Assembly: GCA_027334565.1 (NCBI GenBank)
Contig: DAHWUP010000002.1
Span: forward strand, 106,060 to 170,059
Origin: Candidatus Levyibacteriota bacterium
Lineage (GTDB): Bacteria > Patescibacteria > Microgenomatia > Levybacterales > UBA12049
Length of the DNA: 64,000 nt
Reading direction: 5' to 3'
Shown here: piece after piece, positions 16,244-24,059 of the stretch
Layout of the letters: each line of letters opens with the position of its first letter
Position numbering within the stretch: the stretch's first letter is position 1
Program-made: the position numbers and the translations under genes
Notes under the pieces: generated by a model
What the model saw: the letters and a program-made list of their open reading frames with translations, nothing else
Database searches by the model: none
What the model was told of the DNA's origin: nothing

Positions 16244-17773
16244 TTATGACTCACTATATCCGGGAAAGAAGTCGGTGATAATTCTATTGTTCTCTACTCC
16301 GGCATTTCTAAGAGTCGACTTAAAATTCTCAACCATCAGCTGAGGTCCCGAAATATAAAAAATCCTGTTAGGAGAATCCGGCACTATTTGTTTGATGTTT
16401 TGTTCGGTTATATGCCCTCCGACCCCCTGCCAATCCGACGGGATACGACTGGTATCGGTTAAAACAAATATGCTTTTTACACCGTTTAACCTTGCCCTTT
16501 CGAATAAATCGGAATAGATGATATCTTCCCTGGTCCGGTTGGCAAAAATCAAAACAATGTCAACCCGCATGTTCCGATCGACGATATATTGAATCATGCT
16601 CCTAAACGGAGCTATTCCTACTCCTCCGGCGATGAATACTAACGGTTTCTTTAAATCTTTTGGAAGAACAAAATCCCCAGAAACCTGTGAAGCAATGATC
16701 TTTCCTCCCTGATTTAATGAAATAAGTTCTTTTTTATAACTGCTCGGTGGGCTGTAAAATTTAACAATCATCGAAAGTTTGTTTTCCGTCGGTGAAGAGG
16801 AGATACTAAAATATCTTCTGTTCCCCCTTGAATCTTCGTTCTTGTGAGCGAGGGTCCATTCCAAATACTGTCCGGGGATGAAGGCAAAACCCGGTTCTTT
16901 ATCAAATATAAATTCGAAGGTATCACGACTTAATTGTATCCTTTGTCTTAAATAAAGTACCATCCTCGACGTCGGACTAATAATATAAGAAAAAACATTG
17001 CCCAAAACCAATGCCAATTCCGGAGTGAAGGTATATGTCAATCTTAATGAAGGGGTCGCATATAAAAATGCGACCAGATAGGCAAAATAGTTTCTTTTTT
17101 GCCTGGTGTTAGGTGAAGTCAACGGTTCGGTAAACATTACAAACGTAAAGAAAAACAACGCCGAATCCAAAACGTTTAACCGCCAAAGCGAAATGACGGA
17201 AGTTAAATTCCCCCCCCTTATAAATGAGCCCGCGGCGATGACCACCAAGTACAAAGACAAGAAATTGAATATCATATCTTCTCTTTGCATTTTCCTTACA
17301 ATCAAAAGTCCTCCAAAGAAAACGAAAGGGAGCATCACCGGAGTTCCCACCCACCATGTTGCTGAGTGCTCAGGTGAAAGTAAGGCTATCGCGGCAACGG
17401 AAACCGCAGCCGGATTAAAAATATGTCGTTTGTCTATCGTCAAAAGATATTTTGAAGCCATCGCGACTACCGACGCGGCTATGATATATGGCAAACTTAA
17501 AGGATATTTAACCGGGACAATCAACGCAAGAATCAACGCAGTGATATAGACCGATTCCACATTGGGTACGGCATTAAAAAATTTCGCAAAAATATAATTG
17601 GAAACAAATCCCGCAATTACCGCTGCAAAGACACTAATCGTGATATCCAAAGGATTATAGCTCAAGATTTTAAGAAAGCTAAGAATTATGGCCATTACTA
17701 TCAAAAAAATTAGATAGTACAACGTCAACCTGTACATGGTTATTCTGTTTAAAAAATTATCGATTGTTTTCAT
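16244..17773 (-). CDS. NqrB/RnfD-like membrane domain fused to ferredoxin-NAD(P)+ reductase
   Basis: The product (509 aa from ATG 17773) joins two modules. Residues about 1-270 form 8-10 membrane helices like RnfD/NqrB, including SKYLLTIDKRHIFNPAAVSV and FVMFTEPLTSPNTRQKR, with HSATWW as a possible but unproven FMN site. Residues about 280-509 form a flavin reductase: RRYFSISSSP (FAD), GGVGIAPFRSM (NAD(P)H) and YISGPQLMVENFKSTL near the end. It probably passes electrons from NAD(P)H through FAD to a membrane flavin and out to the FMN-binding proteins encoded upstream. The ATG at 17773 follows the apbE stop by 7 bp; an earlier start at 17809 would overlap apbE. Confidence 0.88.
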   Translation of the reverse strand: MKTIDNFLNRITMYRLTLYYLIFLIVMAIILSFLKILSYNPLDITISVFAAVIAGFVSNYIFAKFFNAVPNVESVYITALILALIVPVKYPLSLPYIIAASVVAMASKYLLTIDKRHIFNPAAVSVAAIALLSPEHSATWWVGTPVMLPFVFFGGLLIVRKMQREDMIFNFLSLYLVVIAAGSFIRGGNLTSVISLWRLNVLDSALFFFTFVMFTEPLTSPNTRQKRNYFAYLVAFLYATPSLRLTYTFTPELALVLGNVFSYIISPTSRMVLYLRQRIQLSRDTFEFIFDKEPGFAFIPGQYLEWTLAHKNEDSRGNRRYFSISSSPTENKLSMIVKFYSPPSSYKKELISLNQGGKIIASQVSGDFVLPKDLKKPLVFIAGGVGIAPFRSMIQYIVDRNMRVDIVLIFANRTREDIIYSDLFERARLNGVKSIFVLTDTSRIPSDWQGVGGHITEQNIKQIVPDSPNRIFYISGPQLMVENFKSTLRNAGVENNRIITDFFPGYSES

Positions 17774-17780
17774 AATATTT

Positions 17781-18515
17781 TTAATAAACGGTATATTTTT
17801 CAAAACCATCCGTAAATATAGCCTGCTTGTCTTTGGTCACCAGGTAGCCTTCGATATTTTTCAATCCTTGCAAAAATCTTATCCCCTTGATGCCCATTGC
17901 GAATGTCGCCGTCGCGAATCTGTCCGCGTCATAAATATCGTCGGCAATTACCGTTACCGAAGCAATTTCATTTGCTTTCTTTTTACCGATCGGATCATAA
18001 ATATGCTCTCCCCTTTGGTAGTTTCCCGATGTTGCTATACCTTTTTCGGCAAGGTAAACTACTTTAATTATCTCCTTGCGGTTAAACGGATTCTGTATGC
18101 CGACACTCCACTTCTTACCCTTTTGGTTCATACCGTTTGTTTGGATATCTCCGGCTATTTCTACATAAAAATTTTTCAAACCCTTTTTGCGTAAGATTTT
18201 TGCTCCTTGTGAAATGGCATAACCCTTGACGATGCCGGACGGATCGATTTTTTCCCCGACCTGTATATCAAAATAACCATGGGTAACTGTTTTCGTCTCT
18301 TCGGATAACCGCAATATTTTTTTCATGATACGGCTTAACTGCAAGGTTTCTTGATTGTTATATCTTGATACTTCGCTGTCATTTTTATATGTACTAAAAG
18401 TTTTGTCGATATAATGAAAATACGCAAAGACTTCGTTCAGGTCCTCATTCGTTACCTTCTTGTCGCATACCTCTATTATTACCGGCATCCCCATTATCGA
18501 TTTTTGTCTTTTCAT
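17781..18515 (-). CDS. apbE: FAD:protein FMN transferase (ApbE)
   Basis: The 244-aa protein shows the ApbE/Ftp signature: DPSGIVKGYAISQG near 92-105, NFYVEIAGDIQTNG near 116-129, IATSGNYQRGEHIYDP near 161-176 and DADRFATATFAMGI near 196-209, whose Asp and Thr residues bind Mg. It would hydrolyse FAD and attach FMN to Ser/Thr of target proteins outside the membrane. Usual length is 300-350 aa, so this is a short form. The N-terminus (MKRQKSIMGMPVIIEV) lacks a signal peptide, so export is unclear. Targets are likely the two FMN-binding proteins encoded just upstream. Confidence 0.92.
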   Translation of the reverse strand: MKRQKSIMGMPVIIEVCDKKVTNEDLNEVFAYFHYIDKTFSTYKNDSEVSRYNNQETLQLSRIMKKILRLSEETKTVTHGYFDIQVGEKIDPSGIVKGYAISQGAKILRKKGLKNFYVEIAGDIQTNGMNQKGKKWSVGIQNPFNRKEIIKVVYLAEKGIATSGNYQRGEHIYDPIGKKKANEIASVTVIADDIYDADRFATATFAMGIKGIRFLQGLKNIEGYLVTKDKQAIFTDGFEKYTVY

Positions 18516-18525
18516 ATTTTTTCAA

Positions 18526-19047
18526 TTATTTCGCCTGAGCCAGCGCGTCTGCCAAAGACTGTTGAAAGGCCTGGCTTGAAGCCGACGCCCCCGAAATTAG
18601 GTCGACATTGGCACTTTGCGCCTGAAGGGCTTCCTGCTTTAGATAGGGTAAGGCCTGGCTGTTCACGTACTGGGAAGTCGGGTTGTCGTTTGGATACTGC
18701 AGAAAGACTACATCGGTTAACCTTCCGCCCGAGACTACTGCCTGTACCTGAATATTGCCGTAGAAAGCGTCGGCAACACTACCCGTAAAAGTTCCATCCT
18801 TATACATTCCGGATGGACTGGGAGTAGGTGTCTGGGTGGGTGCAACAGTGACCTGGGAAACGTTTGGGCCGGTTGCCTGTTGTGAAGTCCGGGATGGGGT
18901 TGGTGTTGAGGTGATTGATTGTATGGGAGTGTTTAATGCTTGGTTTTTTCCTACCACCGGCCTCTCATCTCCCCCGTGCAACTGTCTAAATACTACAAGC
19001 AAACCGAAAATTGTCAAAACCGATGTAATCTGAAAATATTTTCTCAT
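18526..19047 (-). CDS. Exported FMN-binding domain protein (copy 1)
   Basis: The 173-aa product has an N-terminal anchor (YFQITSVLTIFGLLVVF), a Pro/Thr/Ser linker of about 65 residues and a C-terminal FMN-binding domain: MYKDGTFTGSVADAFYGN, then LTDVVFLQYPNDN, then DLISGASASS. The last motif is the flavinylation site; Ser155 occupies the position usually held by Thr. ApbE-linked FMN would make it an extracytoplasmic electron carrier. The gene lies 10 bp upstream of apbE in the same direction. Its domain is about 80 percent identical by eye to the 19544 gene product, so the two are tandem duplicates. Confidence 0.9.
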   Translation of the reverse strand: MRKYFQITSVLTIFGLLVVFRQLHGGDERPVVGKNQALNTPIQSITSTPTPSRTSQQATGPNVSQVTVAPTQTPTPSPSGMYKDGTFTGSVADAFYGNIQVQAVVSGGRLTDVVFLQYPNDNPTSQYVNSQALPYLKQEALQAQSANVDLISGASASSQAFQQSLADALAQAK

Positions 19048-19109
19048 GAACTTATATTTACGAAATCAGCTTAAAATTGGTTGAAATAATCTTGTATAAA
19101 TTTTAGCGA

Positions 19110-19544
19110 TTATTTCGCTTGATTTAAAGCGTCTGTCAACGAAGCAATAAAAGCCGGCGATGAAGCCGACGCCCCGGACACAGCATCAATGTTGGCATTT
19201 TGCGCCTGAATAGCCTCCTGTTTTAGATAAGGTAGGGCCTGAGAATTGATATACTGCGAAGTCCGGTTATCGTTCGGGTATTGCAAAAAAATCACGTCGG
19301 TTAATTTACCACCGGCTATTACAGCCTGAACCTGCATATTGCCGTAAAATGCATCTGCGATGCTGCCCGTATAGGTCCCGTCCTTATATGGACCGGCTGT
19401 TACCGAAGCTACGTTGGAAGACCCCGTACCGCTCGCAGAGCTTGAAAAGGTATTCAATAAACTACCCGTGTTTTTCATTTGTCTGACCAGCACCAAAATG
19501 ACAAATGCTCCCAAAATCAGCACGCCCCGCAAATATTTTTTCAT
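19110..19544 (-). CDS. Exported FMN-binding domain protein (copy 2)
   Basis: The 144-aa product has an N-terminal hydrophobic anchor (GVLILGAFVILVLV), a short Ser/Gly linker and the FMN-binding domain: PYKDGTYTGSIADAFYGN, LTDVIFLQYPNDN and DAVSGASASS. Ser126 is the predicted FMN acceptor. It is a close paralogue of the next gene with a shorter linker, and is the first gene of the flavin operon. Both copies would present covalently bound FMN on the outer face, receiving electrons from the NqrB/RnfD-reductase fusion. Confidence 0.9.
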   Translation of the reverse strand: MKKYLRGVLILGAFVILVLVRQMKNTGSLLNTFSSSASGTGSSNVASVTAGPYKDGTYTGSIADAFYGNMQVQAVIAGGKLTDVIFLQYPNDNRTSQYINSQALPYLKQEAIQAQNANIDAVSGASASSPAFIASLTDALNQAK

Positions 19545-19593
19545 ATTTTCTAAATTTAAAAGAAGTGGCTTAAAGTTAGCTGAAGAAATTGAA

Positions 19594-20340
19594 TTAACCT
19601 TCTAGTTCTTTGGCCGCGTATCTGTAATTACAAAAATCACAGTCCGGTGAACTTGGAGGTAACTGAGCGCTGTTCAAACATTTATAGGCATTTAGGATCT
19701 CTTTCTCTACCCATGAATCATCACCGTAGTAAGGAATTATCTTTATATCGAATTCCAGTCTTGCATCAAATCTGTCAATATCTGTTCTTCCGTTACAATA
19801 TACGAAGTATCCCGTTTTGGAAACCGCAAAATCATTTTTTCTGAACAACCATTGATATACTTCCATCTGCCGCTTATAACCGATTTGCCAATCCGCATCC
19901 AAGTTTACCTCCTCCTCTTTTGAAGTAGACTTATAATCAACAATGATAAATTCTTGCCGCGGATTTATCCAAATGTCGTCAACCCCGCCGGTAATAACAA
20001 AATTGGTATTTTTGTCTTTATAGGTTATACCTTTAAATGGATCCCTCCATTCGTTCAACTTCTCGTGTCGAAGCGGAATGGCATCGATTCCAAATTTTTT
20101 CATCAGGGGATGCTGTTCGCCTTTCTCTCGCAAAATATCAAATTCTTTTTTCAGTAATTTATCTACCGCTGAATTCAATGAAAACGGAAAACCCGGAGGT
20201 TGGGCAACACCTAATTTCCTGTCCATATAAAAACATCTTTGACAATTTAAAAAAAGGTCAAGTTTGGATCGACTTAACCGAAAGTCTCTGTCTTTTGTAT
20301 ACAAATTTCCTTTTCTTCTAGAATTGTAAAAGCCGGACAT
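19594..20340 (-). CDS. PD-(D/E)XK nuclease, RecB/Cas4-like, with four Cys
   Basis: The 248-aa protein has the PD-(D/E)XK core FVITGGVDDIWI (Asp), EFIIVDYKST (Asp-x-Lys) and RQMEVYQWLF (motif with Gln). Cys33 and Cys36 (NCQRC) near the N-terminus and Cys234 and Cys237 (CDFC) near the C-terminus could bind an iron-sulfur cluster as in AddB or Cas4. The 2+2 Cys spacing differs from the usual 1+3. No CRISPR array or cas gene is present, so a CRISPR role is not supported. Its start follows the MazG-like gene by 4 bp, so the two are co-transcribed. Confidence 0.85.
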   Translation of the reverse strand: MSGFYNSRRKGNLYTKDRDFRLSRSKLDLFLNCQRCFYMDRKLGVAQPPGFPFSLNSAVDKLLKKEFDILREKGEQHPLMKKFGIDAIPLRHEKLNEWRDPFKGITYKDKNTNFVITGGVDDIWINPRQEFIIVDYKSTSKEEEVNLDADWQIGYKRQMEVYQWLFRKNDFAVSKTGYFVYCNGRTDIDRFDARLEFDIKIIPYYGDDSWVEKEILNAYKCLNSAQLPPSSPDCDFCNYRYAAKELEG

Positions 20341-20344
20341 AAAA

Positions 20345-20986
20345 TTATCCCGATTTATAGCGCCTTCCCGCTCTTTGCCAGAAGTTTACAAAACCCGCAA
20401 ATCCACTGCTTTTTCCGTAACCGATAGGGCTTTTTTTCTCTTCAATTTGCAGTTGATCCCGCGCTTCCATCATGTCTGCCAGTTCTTCGACCATCTCAAT
20501 ATCGTCCGTCGCCTCGGAGAATTCCACAAACTCTTCTTTTATTTTTTTAGCCAAATGCCAAGGCAGCTCCTGATAGGTTATTGTTCTAATAGAAAAAGGT
20601 ATATTTTTAACTTTTAAAACATCGGTCACTTTATCCCTGACCAGCTTCGGAAGATCGGGATGTTCCTGTCCGTCCTCATCGCTTACCAGGATAATCCCCT
20701 TGGTAAAACCGCCATTGGTTATTCTTTTTGCTTTTTGTCTGTTTCTAATCCTTTCCATGGATAGGTTGGGATTTGCTTCAATTATCTTTTCCATATCCGC
20801 AGAGATTTGTGAAAGACAGTTATCAAGTTCAACTTGGGACCGGTGATTAAACCAAGTTACGACATTCTTCTGAAGCTCTACGCAATTTGAACCTAAGTTC
20901 GCCAATACTCCGCCTGATTGAGTTTCTGCTACCTGCGCGTTTTCAATATGTACATTATCACCGCTAATTTCCATCTTGTTTTTCAT
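20345..20986 (-). CDS. MazG-like/phosphoribosyl-ATP pyrophosphohydrolase-like protein
   Basis: From the ATG at 20986 the product has 213 aa. An N-terminal helical region of unknown nature (residues 1-110) precedes a MazG-like region: LPKLVRDKVTDVLKVKN, KKIKEEFVEFSEA and EMVEELADMMEARDQLQ. The EEFxEF and EELADxxE motifs would bind Mg and a nucleoside triphosphate. It may hydrolyse non-canonical NTPs. The longer frame to 21085 overlaps the divergent gene and includes the promoter, so the shorter start is used. A TAAAAT box lies 8 nt upstream. Confidence 0.78.
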   Translation of the reverse strand: MKNKMEISGDNVHIENAQVAETQSGGVLANLGSNCVELQKNVVTWFNHRSQVELDNCLSQISADMEKIIEANPNLSMERIRNRQKAKRITNGGFTKGIILVSDEDGQEHPDLPKLVRDKVTDVLKVKNIPFSIRTITYQELPWHLAKKIKEEFVEFSEATDDIEMVEELADMMEARDQLQIEEKKSPIGYGKSSGFAGFVNFWQRAGRRYKSG

Positions 20987-21064
20987 TTTAGCAGATTTTA
21001 TAAGAAAATATTGTATTTTAGCCGAGGTAGTGTTAGAATACTTTCTACTTCTGTCCCAAGATTT

Positions 21065-21436
21065 ATGCCGGCACGACATGAACAATTACCCAGTTCTCCT
21101 CCGTGGAGACTAAAACCTTTTAGAACGGAGTTTATTCTAAGGTATCCGAGTTGGGAAAGGCTTGAAAACGATATCAAAGCACAATACGTAAACGATGCAC
21201 ACATGACGACCATGTTTTCGGAATATAAAGATATGTACCAACTTTTTTACAAAGCGAGAGAGGACGTACTTTTGGGCAAAGGTTCCGATGCCTTAAACTA
21301 CTTCCAACGTACCTTCACTATGCCGGACGGACAACTTTATTCCCCCGAGCTTGTTGAAGCTTCCGTTCCAATATTCACAACGGTCAGGGACGCGCTTGAC
21401 GCCAGAAAAGCATCGATGAGAATCAGAACCAGATAA
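21065..21436 (+). CDS. Hypothetical protein, 123 aa
   Basis: The start at 21065 is preferred because TGT-TAGAAT (-10 at 21034-21039) lies 25 nt upstream; a longer frame would run across the divergent promoter. The product starts MPARHEQLPSSPPWRLKPF and contains ILRYPSWERLENDIKAQYV and MYQLFYKAREDVLLGKGSDAL. It looks soluble and mostly helical. No family is recognised. It converges with the 21439 gene, leaving 2 bp between the ends. Confidence 0.6.
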   Translation: MPARHEQLPSSPPWRLKPFRTEFILRYPSWERLENDIKAQYVNDAHMTTMFSEYKDMYQLFYKAREDVLLGKGSDALNYFQRTFTMPDGQLYSPELVEASVPIFTTVRDALDARKASMRIRTR

Positions 21437-21438
21437 AA

Positions 21439-21822
21439 TTAAAGCTTCATTGAAAATCTGACAATTTTTAATTCTTTGCCTTCGTGGAATTGCAAAGGCA
21501 CCGGACGGTAACTCGGACTGACTTTTCCTATTCTTCTCATCGCGAAATCATCACTGTCATCGCTGTCGTCGATCAACAAACACCCGCTATCCGACACGGC
21601 AATAAGCGATTCGGGTCTTATGCCATAGATATCGGCAACCGGATTTTTGGCATCAAAAACAAACAGATACGCCATTTGTCTGCCGTCTTGCCGTTTGTTG
21701 ACAATTGCCATTTTTCTTCTATCCGGGGTCGGAGTGATGTAGGCAACCGAACTGACCACAGGGTCTTTTCCTTCTGCCACCCGACTTATATCTAATTCCT
21801 GAGCTTCGATTCGTAACGACAT
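21439..21822 (-). CDS. Hypothetical protein, 127 aa
   Basis: A beta-strand-rich soluble protein starting MSLRIEAQELDIS. It contains MAIVNKRQDGRQMAYLFVFD and SGCLLIDDSDDSDDFAMRR, an acidic Asp/Ser stretch. No family is recognised. The start is fixed by a textbook promoter: TTGACA (21856-21851), 16-bp spacer, TATAAT (21834-21829), 6 nt before the ATG at 21822. The nine extra codons upstream of this ATG are the promoter itself and should not be counted as protein. Confidence 0.7.
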   Translation of the reverse strand: MSLRIEAQELDISRVAEGKDPVVSSVAYITPTPDRRKMAIVNKRQDGRQMAYLFVFDAKNPVADIYGIRPESLIAVSDSGCLLIDDSDDSDDFAMRRIGKVSPSYRPVPLQFHEGKELKIVRFSMKL

Positions 21823-21828
21823 GACGTA

Positions 21829-21856
21829 ATTATAGAACAAATTCTGCATTTGTCAA
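21829..21856 (-). promoter_or_regulatory. Consensus promoter of the 21822 gene (leaderless)
   Basis: Minus-strand TTGACA-N16-TATAAT-N6-ATG, the clearest single example in the window. It overlaps a false upstream in-frame ATG. Confidence 0.8.
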
Positions 21857-21894
21857 CTATAGGACTACTACGACTCCCGTTTTTTGACGTATGT

Positions 21895-21900
21895 TAGAAT
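21895..21900 (+). promoter_or_regulatory. Extended -10 promoter of the glycerate kinase operon
   Basis: TGT-TAGAAT (21892-21900) ends 6 nt before the ATG at 21907; predicted leaderless. Confidence 0.65.
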
Positions 21901-21906
21901 GATAAT

Positions 21907-23181
21907 ATGGCATTTATAAAAAACTATCCCGACCTTGCGGTCAACGATAAACGTGAGGTCGTACTCGATCTTATTGAAGAAGCTTTATCCTCAATTACTC
22001 CGCGAAGCGTCATCGAAAAAGAATTTAAGGTCAAAGATAACATTCTTACAATCAGCGGCCATAAATTCAACCTCAATGAGTACGAAAAAACCTTTATTTT
22101 GGGCTTCGGTAAAGGTTCTGCCAAAATCTGCAGACTGATGGAAGACACTCTGGGAATTTATTTGAACGGGGGTTTCGTAATCGATGTGAAAACCGAGAGC
22201 TTTGAAAAAATCGAATTTTGCCACGGGACACATCCTGTCCCCTCGCAATTAAATATTGACTTCAGCAAAAAGGCGATCGCAGGCTTAGGTAACTTAAACG
22301 AAAGGACACTGGTTTTGGTGGTAATCTGCGGCGGTGGCTCCGTACTTTTCGATGTACCGAACATCGATCTGGACAAACTGATAAAAGTTAATAATCGGCT
22401 CTTACTCTGCGGCGCAGACATTCGCGAAATAAATACCATCCGAAAACATCTGTCTAAAATCAAAGGCGGGGGTTTGGCAAAGATATTAAAACCGGCAAAG
22501 ATCGTTTCATTGGTTTTTTCCGATGTCTTGGGAAACGATTTGTCGATGGTTGCATCCGGTCCGACCGTTTTTGACAATACCTCAATTTATGACGCACTCG
22601 ACATTTATCACAAATACGGCCTTGAAAACTTAGGTATTACGGAAAATGATTTTATTGAAACCCCCAAAGACGAGAATGTTTTTTTTGGAAATGACGAAAT
22701 CTTGATGCTAAGCAATCAAACCGCACTTATGGCCATGTTTAAAAAAGCCGGCAAATTAAATATCGACTGCGAAATTTATTCCGACAAGTTTCAATCCGAC
22801 GCGGAACTGGCGGGAAAAGCCCTGATCGAAAATACCAAACCCCATTCGATTCTTCTGGCAGGCGGCGAAACGACGCTTAACATAACAAATCCAAACGGCA
22901 AAGGCGGAAGAAACCAGGTGGTAGTTCTGTCATCACTTTATTATCTAAACGATAAAACCGTGGTTGCTTCTTTTGACTCAGACGGATGGGACAACGGTCC
23001 GGTCGCGGGCGCAATCGGCGATTCGGAAACTCTTGAGAAAGCAAAACATTTAGGACTCAACCCGCAGGAATATCTGGAAAAAGACAACAGTTTTGTTTTC
23101 TTTAAAAATGTCCAGGATGCGATTATTACCGATAGACTAGATAGCAATATTTCTGATTTAATAATAATATATAGAAAATAA
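21907..23181 (+). CDS. Glycerate 2-kinase (DUF4147/MOFRL family)
   Basis: The 424-aa protein matches class II glycerate kinases: FILGFGKGSAKICRLME near 59-75, LVLVVICGGGSVLFDVP near 131-147 (nucleotide-binding Gly-rich loop), INTIRKHLSKIKGGGLA near 180-196, SDVLGNDLSMVASGPTVFDN near 208-227, and the C-terminal MOFRL region with LLAGGETTLNI and GGRNQVVVLSSL. It would phosphorylate glycerate to 2-phosphoglycerate, feeding lower glycolysis. It is followed after 2 bp by the transketolase halves, forming a three-gene operon. Confidence 0.93.
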   Translation: MAFIKNYPDLAVNDKREVVLDLIEEALSSITPRSVIEKEFKVKDNILTISGHKFNLNEYEKTFILGFGKGSAKICRLMEDTLGIYLNGGFVIDVKTESFEKIEFCHGTHPVPSQLNIDFSKKAIAGLGNLNERTLVLVVICGGGSVLFDVPNIDLDKLIKVNNRLLLCGADIREINTIRKHLSKIKGGGLAKILKPAKIVSLVFSDVLGNDLSMVASGPTVFDNTSIYDALDIYHKYGLENLGITENDFIETPKDENVFFGNDEILMLSNQTALMAMFKKAGKLNIDCEIYSDKFQSDAELAGKALIENTKPHSILLAGGETTLNITNPNGKGGRNQVVVLSSLYYLNDKTVVASFDSDGWDNGPVAGAIGDSETLEKAKHLGLNPQEYLEKDNSFVFFKNVQDAIITDRLDSNISDLIIIYRK

Positions 23182-23183
23182 CT

Positions 23184-24050
23184 ATGGACTCGCCTGCCCT
23201 AGAAAACGATAAACTGTTCGATCTTAAACTTAAAGCCAATAGAGCAAGGGAACTGGTCATTGAATCTTTGCTTGAGGCAGGTTCCGGTCATTCTGCCGGT
23301 TCTTTAGGTATGGCCGATATTTTTACCGCGTTTTATTTCCACATTTTACGGCACGACCCCAAAAACCCCGACTGGCCTGACAGAGACAGACTGATCTTAT
23401 CTAACGGACATATTTGCCCGCTAAGATACGCGATGATGGCAATGTCCGGATATTTTCCGGAAGATGAGCTTAAAACTCTTCGAAAAATCGGCTCAAGACT
23501 TCAGGGACACCCCCACCGTATTACACTGCCGGGACTTGAGACCACTTCGGGTCCTCTGGGCGAAGGATTGTCGCAAGCCATCGGAATCGCGCTGGCAGCC
23601 AAACTTGACAATAAATCATATCAAACCTATGTACTTACGTCCGACGGCGAACATCAAGAAGGTAATACTTGGGAGGCAGTCCAGTTCGCGGGAAAAATAA
23701 GGCTTAACAATATGACCGAAGTTATAGACAGGAACAACATTCAAATCGACGGATTCACCGAAAACATCATGCCGCTTGAACCGTTAAAAGAAAAATACTT
23801 AAGTTTCGGTTGGGAGGTTTTCGAGGCAAACGGAAACGATATAGCCGCCTTTGTCGAAACTATAAGAAAGGTACGTATGGTTTACGACAAACCCTCTTGT
23901 ATTATCGCCCATACTATTCCCGGCAAAGGAGTAACTTTTATGGAAAACGATTATAACTGGCACGGCAAAGCGCCGGACAAGGATGAAGCCGAAAAAGCAC
24001 TGAACGAAATTAGAAATTTTCGCGAAAAAATTCTTAGCGATCGCGAATAA
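23184..24050 (+). CDS. Transketolase, N-terminal (TPP-binding) subunit
   Basis: The 288-aa protein is the first half of a split transketolase: SGHSAGSLGMADIFTAFYF near 34-52, LSNGHICPLRYAMMA near 73-87, GPLGEGLSQAIGIALAAKL near 119-137 and TSDGEHQEGNTWEA near 149-162, the Asp-Gly...Asn site that binds Mg-TPP. It moves two-carbon units between sugar phosphates together with the subunit encoded next. Split transketolases are common in archaea and some bacteria. The intergenic gap to the partner is 9 bp, and coupled expression is likely. Confidence 0.93.
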   Translation: MDSPALENDKLFDLKLKANRARELVIESLLEAGSGHSAGSLGMADIFTAFYFHILRHDPKNPDWPDRDRLILSNGHICPLRYAMMAMSGYFPEDELKTLRKIGSRLQGHPHRITLPGLETTSGPLGEGLSQAIGIALAAKLDNKSYQTYVLTSDGEHQEGNTWEAVQFAGKIRLNNMTEVIDRNNIQIDGFTENIMPLEPLKEKYLSFGWEVFEANGNDIAAFVETIRKVRMVYDKPSCIIAHTIPGKGVTFMENDYNWHGKAPDKDEAEKALNEIRNFREKILSDRE

Positions 24051-24059
24051 TATGGATTT

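Noticed and set aside
16244..19544. Complete Rnf or Na+-NQR complex
   Set aside because: Only D/B-like, reductase-like, G/C-like FMN-binding and ApbE parts are present; no A, E or iron-sulfur C subunits.
19594..20340. Cas4 and a CRISPR system
   Set aside because: No repeats with regular spacers and no cas1, cas2 or effector genes anywhere in the window; Cys spacing also differs.
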